A stretch of DNA of 64,000 nt, taken from the NCBI RefSeq assembly GCF_013334205.1, contig NZ_CP054424.1:206001-270000 (forward strand), given 5' to 3'. Below are positions 17,994-26,046 of this stretch, one piece after another. A program made the position numbers and the translations under genes. The notes under the pieces are model-generated. The model worked only from the letters and a program-made list of their open reading frames with translations. It was not told where the DNA came from and made no database searches. Positions within the stretch are counted from its first letter, which is position 1. The number at the start of each line of letters is the position of its first letter. Source of the stretch: Rhodoferax sp. BAB1. GTDB lineage: Bacteria; Pseudomonadota; Gammaproteobacteria; Burkholderiales; Burkholderiaceae_C.

Positions 17994-19049
17994 TCACCGG
18001 CTACCGCCGCCATGCCCGTGCCGGTGATGGATGTCCGGATAGTGCGGATGCTTGTGGGTCAGCACCTCATGCCGATGCCAGTGCATGTGCGGCTCGGTGT
18101 CGTCCCAGGCGGCATCGTGGGCATGTTGATGATGCTCGTCGTGCACGTGGCGATGCGTGTGCTCCAGCGGCTCATGGGTGTGCTCATGCTCGTGCCGCTC
18201 GCTCAGGTGCAGCCAGACCCCCAGGCCCATGAGCGCCGCGGCCAGCCAGAAAGCCGGCGTGGCGCTCTCGCCCAGCAGGCCCAGCGCCACGGCGGCGCCG
18301 AGGAAGGGCGCGGTCGAGAAATACGCGCCGGTGCGCGCCGTGCCCAGGCCGCGCAGCGCCAGCACGAAGCAGACCAGGCTCAGGCCGTAGCCCAGCAGTC
18401 CCAGCAGCAGGCTCAGGCCCAGTGTCCCCACGGCCGGCAAGGCAGCGCCGAAGGCCAGGGCCAGCGCGGTGTTCACGCTGCCGGCCAGCAGGCCCTTGCT
18501 GCTGGCGATGAACAGCGCATCCGCAGCCGCGACCTTGCGCGTGAGGTTGTTGTCAATGGCCCAGCACAGGCAGGCCAGCGCGATCGCCAGCAGCCCCCAG
18601 CCGCTGGAGGCAGCGCCCCCACCGCCGGGCCAGGACAGCACCACACCCCCCGCCACGATGGCCACCATGCCCAGCACCACGCGCCGGTCGGCGTTCTCGC
18701 GGAAGACCCACCAGGCGATCACGGTCGTCAGCACCGCTTCGAGATTGAGCAGCAGCGAGGCGGCCGAGCCGCTGACCTGGGTCAGCCCATACATCAGCGC
18801 CACCGGCCCGAGCACACCGCCAAAGAAGATGGCCCCCAGCAGCCAGGGCCAGTCGCCCCGGGCCAGCCCCGAGGACTTCCAGCCGCGCTCGCGCAGCAGC
18901 CGCGCCAGTCCCAGCCCGACGCCGCTGCCCAGGTAAAGCAGGCCGGCCAGCAGGACCGGCGGCTGCTCGCCCACGAGCAGCTTGGCCACCGGCGTGCTGG
19001 CGCCGAACAAGGCTGCCGCCGCCAGGGCATAGAGAATGCTTCGACTCAT
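17994..19049 (-). CDS. EamA/DMT-superfamily exporter with a His-rich cytoplasmic tail
   Basis: The protein of about 351 residues has ten hydrophobic segments arranged as two EamA repeats. The second ends near ALMGLGVWLHLSERH. It is followed by about 60 residues unusually rich in His, Asp and Glu (HEHEHTHEPLEHTHRHVHDE, then HHQHAHD and a further His cluster). Such tails bind transition metals and suggest a metal-linked role, though most EamA proteins export amino acids or metabolites. ATG 19049 (MSRSILYAL) is preferred because the residues upstream are not membrane-like. The last part of its tail is duplicated at 11012-11085. Confidence 0.87.
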   Translation of the reverse strand: MSRSILYALAAAALFGASTPVAKLLVGEQPPVLLAGLLYLGSGVGLGLARLLRERGWKSSGLARGDWPWLLGAIFFGGVLGPVALMYGLTQVSGSAASLLLNLEAVLTTVIAWWVFRENADRRVVLGMVAIVAGGVVLSWPGGGGAASSGWGLLAIALACLCWAIDNNLTRKVAAADALFIASSKGLLAGSVNTALALAFGAALPAVGTLGLSLLLGLLGYGLSLVCFVLALRGLGTARTGAYFSTAPFLGAAVALGLLGESATPAFWLAAALMGLGVWLHLSERHEHEHTHEPLEHTHRHVHDEHHQHAHDAAWDDTEPHMHWHRHEVLTHKHPHYPDIHHRHGHGGGSR

Positions 19050-19247
19050 GCATTGACTGTAGCCCAAGCCTGCATCGTCGGACACGGCGGACGGGCTTCC
19101 CGGCGAGGGGAAGTGCGCGACGTCGGGCAATCCGTGCGAACAGGCTGCCAGTCGTCAGCGGCGGGCGGCTACGCGAATCCCACAGGGAGCGGGATTGCCC
19201 GCGCGCCACCCGCCGTGCCCGAGGCCATCGAGACCTCGGGACAAGGC

Positions 19248-20045
19248 TCACTTTGCCTTGCTCTTGTGCGCGTGCGTGCCCGTGGTCTTCCATCCCCATT
19301 TGGCGAAGATGGCGGCGCCGTCCCTGGATTTCAGGAAGGCCACGAAATCGTTTGCCTCCGCACGCTCCTGGGCCCGCTTCGTGACGGCGATCCCGGTGTC
19401 GCGGTAGATCGCGTAGTCCGGCTCGATGGCCACGGCGTCCGCCAGTTGCGGACTCTCCACCTGCCAGATGTTCCAGATCAGCCAGGCATCGATCTCGGGC
19501 TTGTCGCTCCAGGCCTTTTTGGCTTCGGCGCTGTTCTTGGCATACATCTCGATGTTCTGGCGCAAGGCGCGCACGGTCTCGATGTCGCCCTTGCGTCCGG
19601 CCGCGTCTTCCCACACGCCGTTCTGGCCCGCGCCGTTGACCACCAGGACCTTGAGACCAGGTTTCAGCATATCCTTGAAGCCGGCGATCTTGCGCGGGTT
19701 GCCCGGGCGCACCAGGATCGAGAGCGGACGCAGGTAGAGCGACTCGATCTGGCGATGGTCGAGCTGCCCCTCCATGGCGTAGACCAGATCGGTCATCATG
19801 GTCTCGGACCCGCTAAACACGAGGTCGGCGTCCTGCTTGGCCTTGTCCAGCCAGTTGCCGGTCGGTCCGGCGGTGACTTCGACCTTCACGCCATGGGCTT
19901 TTTCGAATGCCGCTGCAGCCTCTTTCATCGCCGGGGCCGGACCGCCGGGACCGTAGATCCGGAGGGACTCGGTGGCGTGCGCTCCGAGCGCGCTGAATGC
20001 AAGGGCCGCGCAGGTGATAGTGCGGGTGATCAGTTTGTGCATCAT
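19248..20045 (-). CDS. AcfC-like periplasmic solute-binding protein
   Basis: The product of about 265 residues has a signal peptide (ending SALGAHA) and a type II periplasmic-binding fold. The opening ESLRIYGPGGPAPAMKEA matches the accessory colonization factor AcfC and molybdate/sulfate-binding relatives. FSGSETMMTDL and the WNIWQVESP region also fit AcfC. No transporter permease or ATPase is nearby, so it may work as an orphan binding protein or a sensor accessory. ATG 20045 and 20042 are both possible. It lies 54 bases after the DsrE-like gene in the same orientation and may share its transcript. Confidence 0.8.
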   Translation of the reverse strand: MMHKLITRTITCAALAFSALGAHATESLRIYGPGGPAPAMKEAAAAFEKAHGVKVEVTAGPTGNWLDKAKQDADLVFSGSETMMTDLVYAMEGQLDHRQIESLYLRPLSILVRPGNPRKIAGFKDMLKPGLKVLVVNGAGQNGVWEDAAGRKGDIETVRALRQNIEMYAKNSAEAKKAWSDKPEIDAWLIWNIWQVESPQLADAVAIEPDYAIYRDTGIAVTKRAQERAEANDFVAFLKSRDGAAIFAKWGWKTTGTHAHKSKAK

Positions 20046-20099
20046 GTTCAAAGTCTCAATTCGTGAATGGGTGTTTCGTGCGTCGTTGCGGGGCCGGCC

Positions 20100-20618
20100 T
20101 CACGGTTGCAGCATGACGTAGCCCTGCTGCACCAGCTCGATGATTCGTCCATCGGCGCCGGAGTCCACCTTCACGCCGGGCAACAGATTGGCGTTCGTCC
20201 ACTTGTTGCCTTTCATCGTGACGGCGCATTCCTCAACCTCCACCCCCTGGCTGATCAGATTCAGGATCATGGACTTGTAGGGGTTGCCGGTCTTGGTCTT
20301 GCGGACCGCGTTGTAGGTCTCGTCGTTCAGCAGCATGTAGCCGGCTTCGCCGTGGAAGATCGCCGTCATTTTCCATTTGGTTCCGTTCTGCTTGAAGCGC
20401 TCGACCATCATCGTCATGTGGGCCAATCCCACCGGGGTGTCGCCGCCGAAGGCGGCATGGTCCATGTTGAAGACCACTTTGGCCTGCTTGAGGGCCACCG
20501 GCACATCGATGTGTATCTCGCCCGTCGCCTCGGCCGGCGCAGCGGCTGCCGGGAGGGCATAGGCCGTAGCTAGCAAAGCGGCGATCAAAGCTGCGCGCGC
20601 AACTGAAGAAGGTTTCAT
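20100..20618 (-). CDS. Secreted DsrE-family protein
   Basis: The 172-residue protein has a signal peptide (about residues 1-26, ALPAAAAPA) and a DsrE-like domain: VPVALKQAKVVFNMDHAAF at the start and a conserved cysteine in GVEVEECAVTMKG. DsrE proteins carry sulfane sulfur on such a cysteine during sulfur trafficking; exported versions occur next to sulfur and redox genes. It reads away from the ECF sigma cluster, with a 283-base divergent control region between them. Confidence 0.8.
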   Translation of the reverse strand: MKPSSVARAALIAALLATAYALPAAAAPAEATGEIHIDVPVALKQAKVVFNMDHAAFGGDTPVGLAHMTMMVERFKQNGTKWKMTAIFHGEAGYMLLNDETYNAVRKTKTGNPYKSMILNLISQGVEVEECAVTMKGNKWTNANLLPGVKVDSGADGRIIELVQQGYVMLQP

Positions 20619-20750
20619 TTGGGTTAGATCCTGAATAAAGCGAATAAGAAAAGCGTGAACGCCTCAGCCCCCACTTTGCGCAGCCCCGAATCGGGGGGGC
20701 GAATCGGTCACGGGCTATGTGATAGCCGGCAGGAAAAATAAGTTCCAGCT

Positions 20751-20766
20751 AATATTCATGAATATT
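20751..20766. promoter_or_regulatory. 16-bp perfect palindrome, possible operator
   Basis: AATATTCATGAATATT is a perfect palindrome in an AT-rich island within the divergent DsrE / ECF-lipoprotein region. AT-rich palindromes of this kind are bound by ArsR/SmtB-family regulators, including sulfide sensors such as BigR/YgaV. No such regulator is encoded in the window. Confidence 0.45.
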
Positions 20767-20835
20767 TATTTATGTCAGGGCGCCAAGGGCCGAACCGGCC
20801 TGCGGCTGGTACGGCAAGTTTTTTTGATAGGCGGT

Positions 20836-20863
20836 GGAATAAGTCCGAACGCGGCTTCGTATA
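20836..20863 (+). promoter_or_regulatory. Candidate ECF-sigma promoter
   Basis: GGAATAA at 20836-20842 and CGTATA at 20858-20863 are 15 bases apart, about 40 bases upstream of the lipoprotein start. The layout resembles ECF-type promoters (GGAA...CGT). Autoregulation by the sigma factor encoded just downstream would be usual for this class. It is a pattern match only. Confidence 0.4.
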
Positions 20864-20901
20864 CCGGAGTGCAGCCCCATCAACCTGACTAGGAACAACC
20901 C

Positions 20902-21279
20902 ATGAAGATCAAGCATCTGCTTTCACTCCTGCTGGCCGGTTTCGTGCTGACAGCCTGCGCCACCACCGAGACCGCGCCCGCCAAAGCCGCCGACGGCGTG
21001 CTCACCGGCAGCAACGGCATGACGCTCTACACCTTCGACAAGGATGCCGCGGACAGCGGCAAAAGCGTGTGCAATGGCCCCTGCGCCACGAACTGGCCGC
21101 CGCTGATGGCCGCCGACTCCGACAAGGCGGATGGCAGCTACAGCATCATCACCCGTGACGATGGCAAGAAGCAGTGGGCCTACAAGGGCAAGCCGCTCTA
21201 TTTCTGGATCAAGGACCAGAAGGCGGGCGACAAGACGGGCGAAGGCGTCAACAACGTGTGGCGCACGGCCAAGCCCTGA
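20902..21279 (+). CDS. Lipoprotein with COG4315-type repeats (Lipoprotein_15)
   Basis: The 125-residue product has a lipobox (FVLTAC, Cys19) and the family pattern GSNGMTLYTFDKD, CNGPCATNWPP and DGKKQWAYKGKPLYFW. The two cysteines in CNGPC are conserved in this family. The family is of unknown function and is often found with ECF sigma factors and redox genes. It is probably the first gene of the ECF operon: the sigma gene starts 6 bases after its stop. Confidence 0.88.
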   Translation: MKIKHLLSLLLAGFVLTACATTETAPAKAADGVLTGSNGMTLYTFDKDAADSGKSVCNGPCATNWPPLMAADSDKADGSYSIITRDDGKKQWAYKGKPLYFWIKDQKAGDKTGEGVNNVWRTAKP

Positions 21280-21285
21280 GCATCG

Positions 21286-21786
21286 GTGGACAGCCGCGCC
21301 ATTCTGGCCGTTCTTCCGCGCCTGCGCCGTTACGCGCAGGCGTTGGTGGGCGAGCGCGCGGGGGCCGACGACCTGGTGCAGGACACCCTGGAGCGGGCCT
21401 GGACCCGCGTCAGCCAGTGGCGCCCGGAACGCGATCTGGGTGTCTGGCTTCTGTCTATCATGCACAACCTGCGCATTGATCAGATCCGGCGCCCACAATT
21501 CAGCGTGGTCTCGCGGGATGAGGAAGAGGTGGACCTACCGACGCGGCCGACACAAACCGATCACCTGGAGCTCAGGGATCTCGCGGGTGCCCTGGCTCAG
21601 TTGCCGGAGGAGCAGCGCGCCGTGCTGCTCCTCGTCGCGCTGGAGGAAATGAGTTATGCCGGGGTGGCCGAGACCTTGGGCATCCCGCAAGGCACCGTGA
21701 TGTCCCGGCTGGCCCGGGGACGGGAGCGCTTGCGCCTGATCTTGGACGGACAAACTTCTCAAGCCAAACTGCGAGTGGTCAAGTGA
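21286..21786 (+). CDS. ECF-family RNA polymerase sigma factor
   Basis: The 166-residue protein has sigma region 2 (DDLVQDTLERAWTR) and region 4 (ALAQLPEEQRAVLLLVALEE, then GTVMSRLARGRERL). GTG 21286 is the only start that keeps a full region 2. Its stop overlaps the start of the anti-sigma gene by 4 bases. It likely drives its own operon in response to periplasmic oxidative stress, given the anti-sigma and catalase-like genes. Confidence 0.92.
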   Translation: MDSRAILAVLPRLRRYAQALVGERAGADDLVQDTLERAWTRVSQWRPERDLGVWLLSIMHNLRIDQIRRPQFSVVSRDEEEVDLPTRPTQTDHLELRDLAGALAQLPEEQRAVLLLVALEEMSYAGVAETLGIPQGTVMSRLARGRERLRLILDGQTSQAKLRVVK

Positions 21787-22616
21787 AACACCCACCCATA
21801 AGCGACAGCGATCTGCACGCCTATGTGGACGGCGAGTTGCCACCACAACGGCGCGGCGAGGTCGAGTTGTATCTGGAAAACCATCCCGAGGCCGCGCTGC
21901 GCGTGCAGTCCTACCGCGAGCACAAGCTCGCGCTGCAGCGACTCTTCTCTCCCCTTCTGGCCGAATCCGTTCCGCAGTCGCTGCGCGCGATGGCGCAACC
22001 ACCTGTGGCGTCACACCGTGCCGCCAACTGGTCACTGCCGCATTGGTCCCTGCAGCGCCTGGTCGCCAGCGTGGTGATGGCGGTTGCGGGGGGCGTGATC
22101 GGCTGGGGAGCGCATGAACACTACGCGCCGACCACGATCGTGGCCCTGCAGACACCGCTGCCCAAGCAGGCGGCGATTGCGCACGTCGTCTACAGCCCGG
22201 ATGTCCGGCGTCCGGTCGAGATCGGCGCCGAGCAGGAGGATCAGCTTGTGACCTGGCTCTCCAAGCGGCTGGGCACCGAGGTACGCCCACCGAAGCTCGG
22301 GCGCCTGGGCTACGAGTTGATCGGTGGGCGTCTGCTGCCGGGCACCAGCGGGCCGGTCGCCCAGTTCATGTACCACGATGTCAGCGGCCAGCGCCTGACC
22401 CTCTATGTCAGCGCAGAGATCAGCGGCAACCAGGACACGGCCTTTCGCTTTGCAGAAGAAGGTCCGGTGAATGTCTTTTTCTGGATCGATGGAAAGTTCG
22501 GTTACGCGCTGTCGGCCGGCATGCCCAAAGCTCAGCTGGCACGTGTGGCAACGGCCGTGTACGACCAGCTGGAGAAAAAGCAGATCAATACATCCAACCA
22601 TCAGGGGAAACAATGA
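21783..22616 (+). CDS. Membrane-anchored anti-sigma factor without a zinc motif
   Basis: The 277-residue protein starts at GTG 21783, coupled to the sigma gene. Its cytoplasmic N-terminus (DSDLHAYVDGELPPQRRGEV and ENHPEAALRV) matches anti-sigma domains, but the Cx2C of the HCC zinc motif is replaced by Ala residues, so it should bind sigma without zinc. One helix at about residues 93-112 leads to a periplasmic domain of about 150 residues that may sense the signal. The stop overlaps the ATG of the catalase-like gene (ATGA at 22613-22616). Confidence 0.88.
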   Translation: MKHPPISDSDLHAYVDGELPPQRRGEVELYLENHPEAALRVQSYREHKLALQRLFSPLLAESVPQSLRAMAQPPVASHRAANWSLPHWSLQRLVASVVMAVAGGVIGWGAHEHYAPTTIVALQTPLPKQAAIAHVVYSPDVRRPVEIGAEQEDQLVTWLSKRLGTEVRPPKLGRLGYELIGGRLLPGTSGPVAQFMYHDVSGQRLTLYVSAEISGNQDTAFRFAEEGPVNVFFWIDGKFGYALSAGMPKAQLARVATAVYDQLEKKQINTSNHQGKQ

Positions 22617-23612
22617 AGAAGAGAAAAATCGCATTGGCCGTCGCCGGTGGACTTGCGTTCGTACCGCTTTCTGCACATGCCGGCCGAGCCGGAAGTCACA
22701 GCTCCCCAGGTGGTGGATGCCATCGAAGGCGCATTTGGCGTCACGCATGGTGAACGCCGCAACCATATCAAGGGTAGATGTGCCGCCGGCGAATTCGTCG
22801 GCACCGCGGAGGTGGCCAAATACTCGCGTTCGGCGCTGTTTTCCGGCCAGCCGGTGCCGGTGATCGCGCGCTTCTCGCTCTCGGGCGGCAACCTCAAGGT
22901 GCCCGATACGGCGAAAAGCGGACGCGGCATGGCGCTACAGTTCAAGCTGCCACAGGGTCAGCTTCATCAAATCACCATGCTGAACACACCCATGTTCGGT
23001 GCCGCTGTTCCCAAGACCTTCCACGATCTGATGGTGGCTTCGCGCCCCGATCCAGCCACTGGCAAACCCGACCCGGAGAAGCTCAAGGCGTTCAGGGCCA
23101 GCCATCCGGACAACCTGGCCCAGGCGCAATACCTGGCCGATAACAACCCGCCGGCGAGCTACGCCCACAGTACCTACTGGGGCATCCACACTTTCAAGTT
23201 CATAGGCGCTCAGGACAAGACCACCCTGGTGTGCTGGCGTTTTGTGCCGCAGGATGGCGAGAAGCGTTTGAGCGACGAGGAGTTGAAGACGGCCGGTGCC
23301 AATTTCCTCGAAAAGGCGCTGATCGATCGCACAGCCAAGGGACCTGTGCGCTGGGACATGCTGGTCACGCTGGGGCAAGCAGGTGATCCGCAAGACGATC
23401 CGCCCCAGCTCTGGCCGTCGAACCGAACCGAGTTCAAGGCCGGCACGCTGACGATCACGAGCGCCTCCGCCCAGAAAGGCGCCGCCTGCGAGGCGGTCAA
23501 CTTTGACCCCATGGTCATGGCAGACGGCATCGCGCCGACGAATGACCCCATCCTGCGCTTTCGCTCGCCGGCGTATGCGGTGTCGTTCGGGAAGCGCCTG
23601 AGCGGACAATAA
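22613..23612 (+). pseudogene. Periplasmic catalase-like haem protein (SrpA-type), frameshifted inside the leader
   Basis: ATG 22613, coupled to the anti-sigma gene, begins a clear signal peptide (MKKRKIALAVAGGLAFVP to SAHA), but that frame soon stops. The mature protein continues one base out of phase from about 22680: EPEVTAPQVVDAIEGAFG, then the catalase core with HGERRNHIKGRCAAGEF and RFSLSGGNLKVPD, to 23612. Removing one G from GCCGGCCGAGCC near 22677-22686 restores one protein of about 332 residues. A GTG at 22647 could start the second frame, but the product would lack the signal peptide. The family (cd08153-like) covers small exported peroxidase/catalase relatives. Sequencing error is the main alternative to true decay. 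Confidence 0.8.
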
Positions 23613-23808
23613 CGCGATCGAACTCCATCGGAGCCAGTCGGGTGCTCTACGAAGGGCGCCCTTGCTCGGATTTGCTCGCTTCAATACTCGATAAACCTGA
23701 GACCGCAAGCCCGGTGCCCTTCCGCTCCTTCTCATCTCGTGGCCGTACCGAGACATCCCCTAAGCGACGGACGGACACAGCGAGAATCGCCCCCGCAGAA
23801 GTGCGAGG
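23613..23808 (+). other. Intergenic region
   Basis: The stretch separates two convergent units. No gene, clear hairpin with a T run, or repeat was recognised. Confidence 0.5.
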
Positions 23809-24030
23809 CTAGGAGCCGCAGCAAGCTGAGTTGCCGCGTTCTTGAATCGGTGGGCAGGGCACCGTGCCATAGGAACAGTACACGCAGCAGTCGCCCGGCA
23901 AGGGCCGAAGGATGGCGTGGCATTGGTGGCACTCGTAAAACCACTGGCAGGCATCGGTCGGCATGACTTCGGCCTTGGCGTACCCACATTCAGGGCAGGT
24001 CAATACAGATTCGAGAACCACCTGATTCAC
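23809..24030 (-). CDS. GDCCVYCSYG-motif cysteine-rich protein of the mer operon
   Basis: The 73-residue protein has CPECGYAKAE, an ECHQCH pair and the signature PLPGDCCVYCSYGTVPCPP, then a C-terminal CCGS. It holds eleven cysteines, enough for more than one metal site. The family is named for this motif and often follows merT/merP. It may act as a soluble mercury or metal carrier, but no activity is established. It starts 4 bases inside the end of merP (ATGA overlap), so it is the last gene of the operon. Confidence 0.9.
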   Translation of the reverse strand: MNQVVLESVLTCPECGYAKAEVMPTDACQWFYECHQCHAILRPLPGDCCVYCSYGTVPCPPIQERGNSACCGS

Positions 24031-24308
24031 GGCTTCGTTCCGGCAATGGTCGACGGGAAGCCTGCTTCCCTGGTCGCCCGGGTAATTGTCGCCACCTTCA
24101 CCTTGGCATCGTCATAGATCACCATGGTCTCCCGTTTGCCCAGGTTGGACTTCACGTCGATCACGCCGTCCAACTTGAGCAGCGCCTTCTTTACGGTGAC
24201 GGGACAAATGGCACATGTCATGCCTGGAACAGCGAGTGTGACGGTTTGCTGTGCTGGCCACACGGATGCGCTCACCATCAGGCTTGCAATCATCATGATG
24301 CGTCTCAT
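24027..24308 (-). CDS. merP: Periplasmic mercury-binding protein MerP
   Basis: The 93-residue product has a signal peptide (residues 1-19) and a heavy-metal-associated domain with GMTCAICPVTVKKAL, whose two cysteines bind Hg(II). ATG 24308 is preceded by GAGGAG; the frame is open further upstream but that part lies over merT in another frame. It hands mercury to MerT, encoded 13 bases upstream. Confidence 0.95.
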   Translation of the reverse strand: MRRIMMIASLMVSASVWPAQQTVTLAVPGMTCAICPVTVKKALLKLDGVIDVKSNLGKRETMVIYDDAKVKVATITRATREAGFPSTIAGTKP

Positions 24309-24321
24309 AGAAAACTCTCCT

Positions 24322-24696
24322 CTAATAGAACCAATGGGCGACCAGGGGGAACCCCATCGTGGCGATGAGCAACAAAACCACGACGCCGAATAGCACCTTG
24401 TAGGCACGATTGACACCTGGAATCGCACACACCTGGTCAGGCGCACATGCAGGCGCGGGTTTCCATATCTTGCGTGCGGCGGAAAACAACGCCACCAGCG
24501 CGACTGCGATGAACAGTGGCTGGTAGGGTTCCATGGCCGCCAGGTGGCTGATCCAGGAACCGGAGACGCCTACCATGATCAGCGCCAAGGGACCGAGGCA
24601 GCACGTCGATGCCAACAGGGTAGCGAGGCCTCCGGCGAGCAGGGCTTTGCCACCGCCCTTGGGTAGAGAATTGGATGTAGCCGATGGAAATTTCAT
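24322..24696 (-). CDS. merT: Mercuric ion transporter MerT
   Basis: The 124-residue membrane protein has three helices. The first carries the STCCLGP cysteine pair and the loop after helix 2 has CAPDQVC, both used to pass Hg(II) inward. The ATG at 24696 is only 6 bases after the -10 hexamer, so the transcript would start at or next to the start codon; no later in-frame ATG precedes helix 1. Mercury brought in would normally be reduced by MerA, which is not present in this window. Confidence 0.95.
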   Translation of the reverse strand: MKFPSATSNSLPKGGGKALLAGGLATLLASTCCLGPLALIMVGVSGSWISHLAAMEPYQPLFIAVALVALFSAARKIWKPAPACAPDQVCAIPGVNRAYKVLFGVVVLLLIATMGFPLVAHWFY

Positions 24697-24702
24697 GCGG
24701 TA

Positions 24703-24733
24703 ACCTTAACTCCGTACTCAAGTACGGAGTCAA
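24703..24733 (-). promoter_or_regulatory. mer operator-promoter with a 19-bp spacer
   Basis: On the reverse strand, -35 TTGACT (24733-24728) and -10 TAAGGT (24708-24703) are separated by 19 bp, the overlong spacing that MerR untwists. The spacer holds the dyad ACTCCGTAC / GTACGGAGT (24709-24717 and 24722-24730). The site lies between merT and merR and should control both. Confidence 0.93.
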
Positions 24734-24738
24734 GCGGC

Positions 24739-25167
24739 ATGACCAATAACCACACGCCCAACGATCGAAGCATGACCATCGGCAGCCTCGCCAGGGCCGC
24801 CGATGTCAACGTCGAGACAATTCGGTTCTATCAGCGCAAGGGACTCATGCGTGAGCCGGACCGGCCCTCCGGCGGGATTCGGCGCTACCGAGAGGCGGAT
24901 CGCGCAAGGCTGCACTTCATCAAGACAGCCCAGCGTCTGGGATTCAGCCTGGACGAGATTGCCGAGCTACTGCAGCTGGACGACGGCTCCGCTTGTGCCC
25001 ATGCAAGAACCAAGGCGGAAGCGAAGCTCGCCGAGGTACAGACCAGGCTGGAGGAGTTGCGTCGAATGGAGGGTGTTCTGGAAGGACTCATTCGACTGTG
25101 TGGTGCGGCCAGAGGCAAGGTGCGCTGCCCACTGATCGCATCCTTGCAGGACGATGCTGTGATTTAG
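24739..25167 (+). CDS. merR: Mercury-responsive regulator MerR
   Basis: The 142-residue protein has the MerR winged helix ([20 protein letters not shown]), the dimerisation helix, and Cys86, Cys121 and Cys130. Their spacing (35 and 9) equals that of Tn501 MerR Cys82/117/126, the Hg(II) site. ATG 24739 gives an N-terminus like other MerR proteins but leaves only 5 bases after the operator; ATG 24772 would give a conventional leader. Neither has a strong ribosome binding site. Confidence 0.95.
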   Translation: MTNNHTPNDRSMTIGSLARAADVNVETIRFYQRKGLMREPDRPSGGIRRYREADRARLHFIKTAQRLGFSLDEIAELLQLDDGSACAHARTKAEAKLAEVQTRLEELRRMEGVLEGLIRLCGAARGKVRCPLIASLQDDAVI

Positions 25168-25241
25168 CCCTTGTCCGGAAAAGCGCGGCACCACCGATGG
25201 GACGTAAGGCAGCGCGCTGCAAGCTGTCATGGCTACGTTTT

Positions 25242-25640
25242 TCAAACGCCCCGAATATGGATCCAGAGAAGTTTCACCGAGTTGATGAAGACAAGGACGT
25301 CGGGCCCCAGATGAATGATGGCCGCCTCAATGGGACCAATCCACCCGAAGAGCACCGCCGTGATGCCGAGGACGTGCACCACACCGACGCCGACAATAAT
25401 GTTCTCCTGGATAGTGCGATAGCCCGGGCGGCCGCGATTTTCCGGAGGTCGTCCATCATCAGGGCGATGTCTGCCGCTTCCAGCGCGGACTGGGTTCCGC
25501 CACCGCCCATGGCAATGCCCACATCCGCCCGCGCCAGAGCGGGTGCGGCGTTGATGCCGTCGCCGACCATCGCGACCCTGTGACCTTGCGCGATCAGATT
25601 CCCAATGCCCTTGACCTTGTCCTCAGGCATGAGATCGGCT
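25242..25640 (-). pseudogene. C-terminal remnant of a heavy-metal (P1B) P-type ATPase
   Basis: The reverse strand reads [15 protein letters not shown], then [20 protein letters not shown] and [14 protein letters not shown], the hinge and metal-ATPase C-terminal signature. Near 25415 the frame shifts; the last helix region continues as [20 protein letters not shown] and [16 protein letters not shown] to a stop at 25242. The N-terminal two thirds are missing. It is a copper, zinc or cadmium exporter remnant, possibly once part of the same resistance island as mer. Confidence 0.85.
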
Positions 25641-25701
25641 AGAAATTCCCGATCGCGGCTATAGCGAATTGCCGATTGACTCAGATCGTATTAAGGCCAG
25701 C

Positions 25702-25866
25702 TCACACCAGGACATCTTTTGCAGTGGGTTGTCCCCCAACTGTGTAGATTTGCTTCAGATTGCGACGCTGTATCCGCGATTTTGCTGCCTCGATTCCTAG
25801 CCAGGTGGCCAGCTTCTCAGCGTAGGGATCGAGCTTGCTTGGGCTGGGCCTACGTGGGTCAACTTT
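25702..25866 (-). pseudogene. Fragment of an IS21-family IstA transposase
   Basis: Reverse-strand translation gives PSKLDPYAEKLATWLGIEAA followed by KSRIQRRNLKQIY, which matches the N-terminal part of IstA (KLDPxxEKLAxWL, KSRxQRRxLKQ). The frame then becomes unrelated and stops at 25702. Most of istA and all of istB are absent. It was recognised by eye from the conserved motif. Confidence 0.7.
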
Positions 25867-26046
25867 GGATGGAAATCACTGTCCTAAATGGGTCAGATTT
25901 CGACGGGATTCAACACGGGCCTAGTTTTTCACTCAAAAATGATCCACTGAAAGCAAAGATTTTTAACCGGGTTGACCAAGGAAAATAGCAAAATCCCCAG
26001 CGAAACTTGGGCGGACAGCCGGTATCGGGTAAATGGAAACGCTGGG
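25867..26046 (+). other. Junction between IS21 debris and the Tn7-like operon
   Basis: The first part (about 25880-25955), with GGGTCAGATTTCGAC and AAAAATGATCCACT, looks like an IS21-type terminal region upstream of the istA fragment. The rest leads to the stop of the second TniQ gene and may contain the left end of the Tn7-like element. TGGGCGGACA near 26006 resembles the tip of Tn7 ends, but has no mate on the other side. Confidence 0.35.

Noticed and set aside
26006..26016. TGGGCGGACA, resembling the tip of Tn7 ends
   Set aside because: No matching inverted copy exists to the right of tnsA, and ten bases can match by chance.
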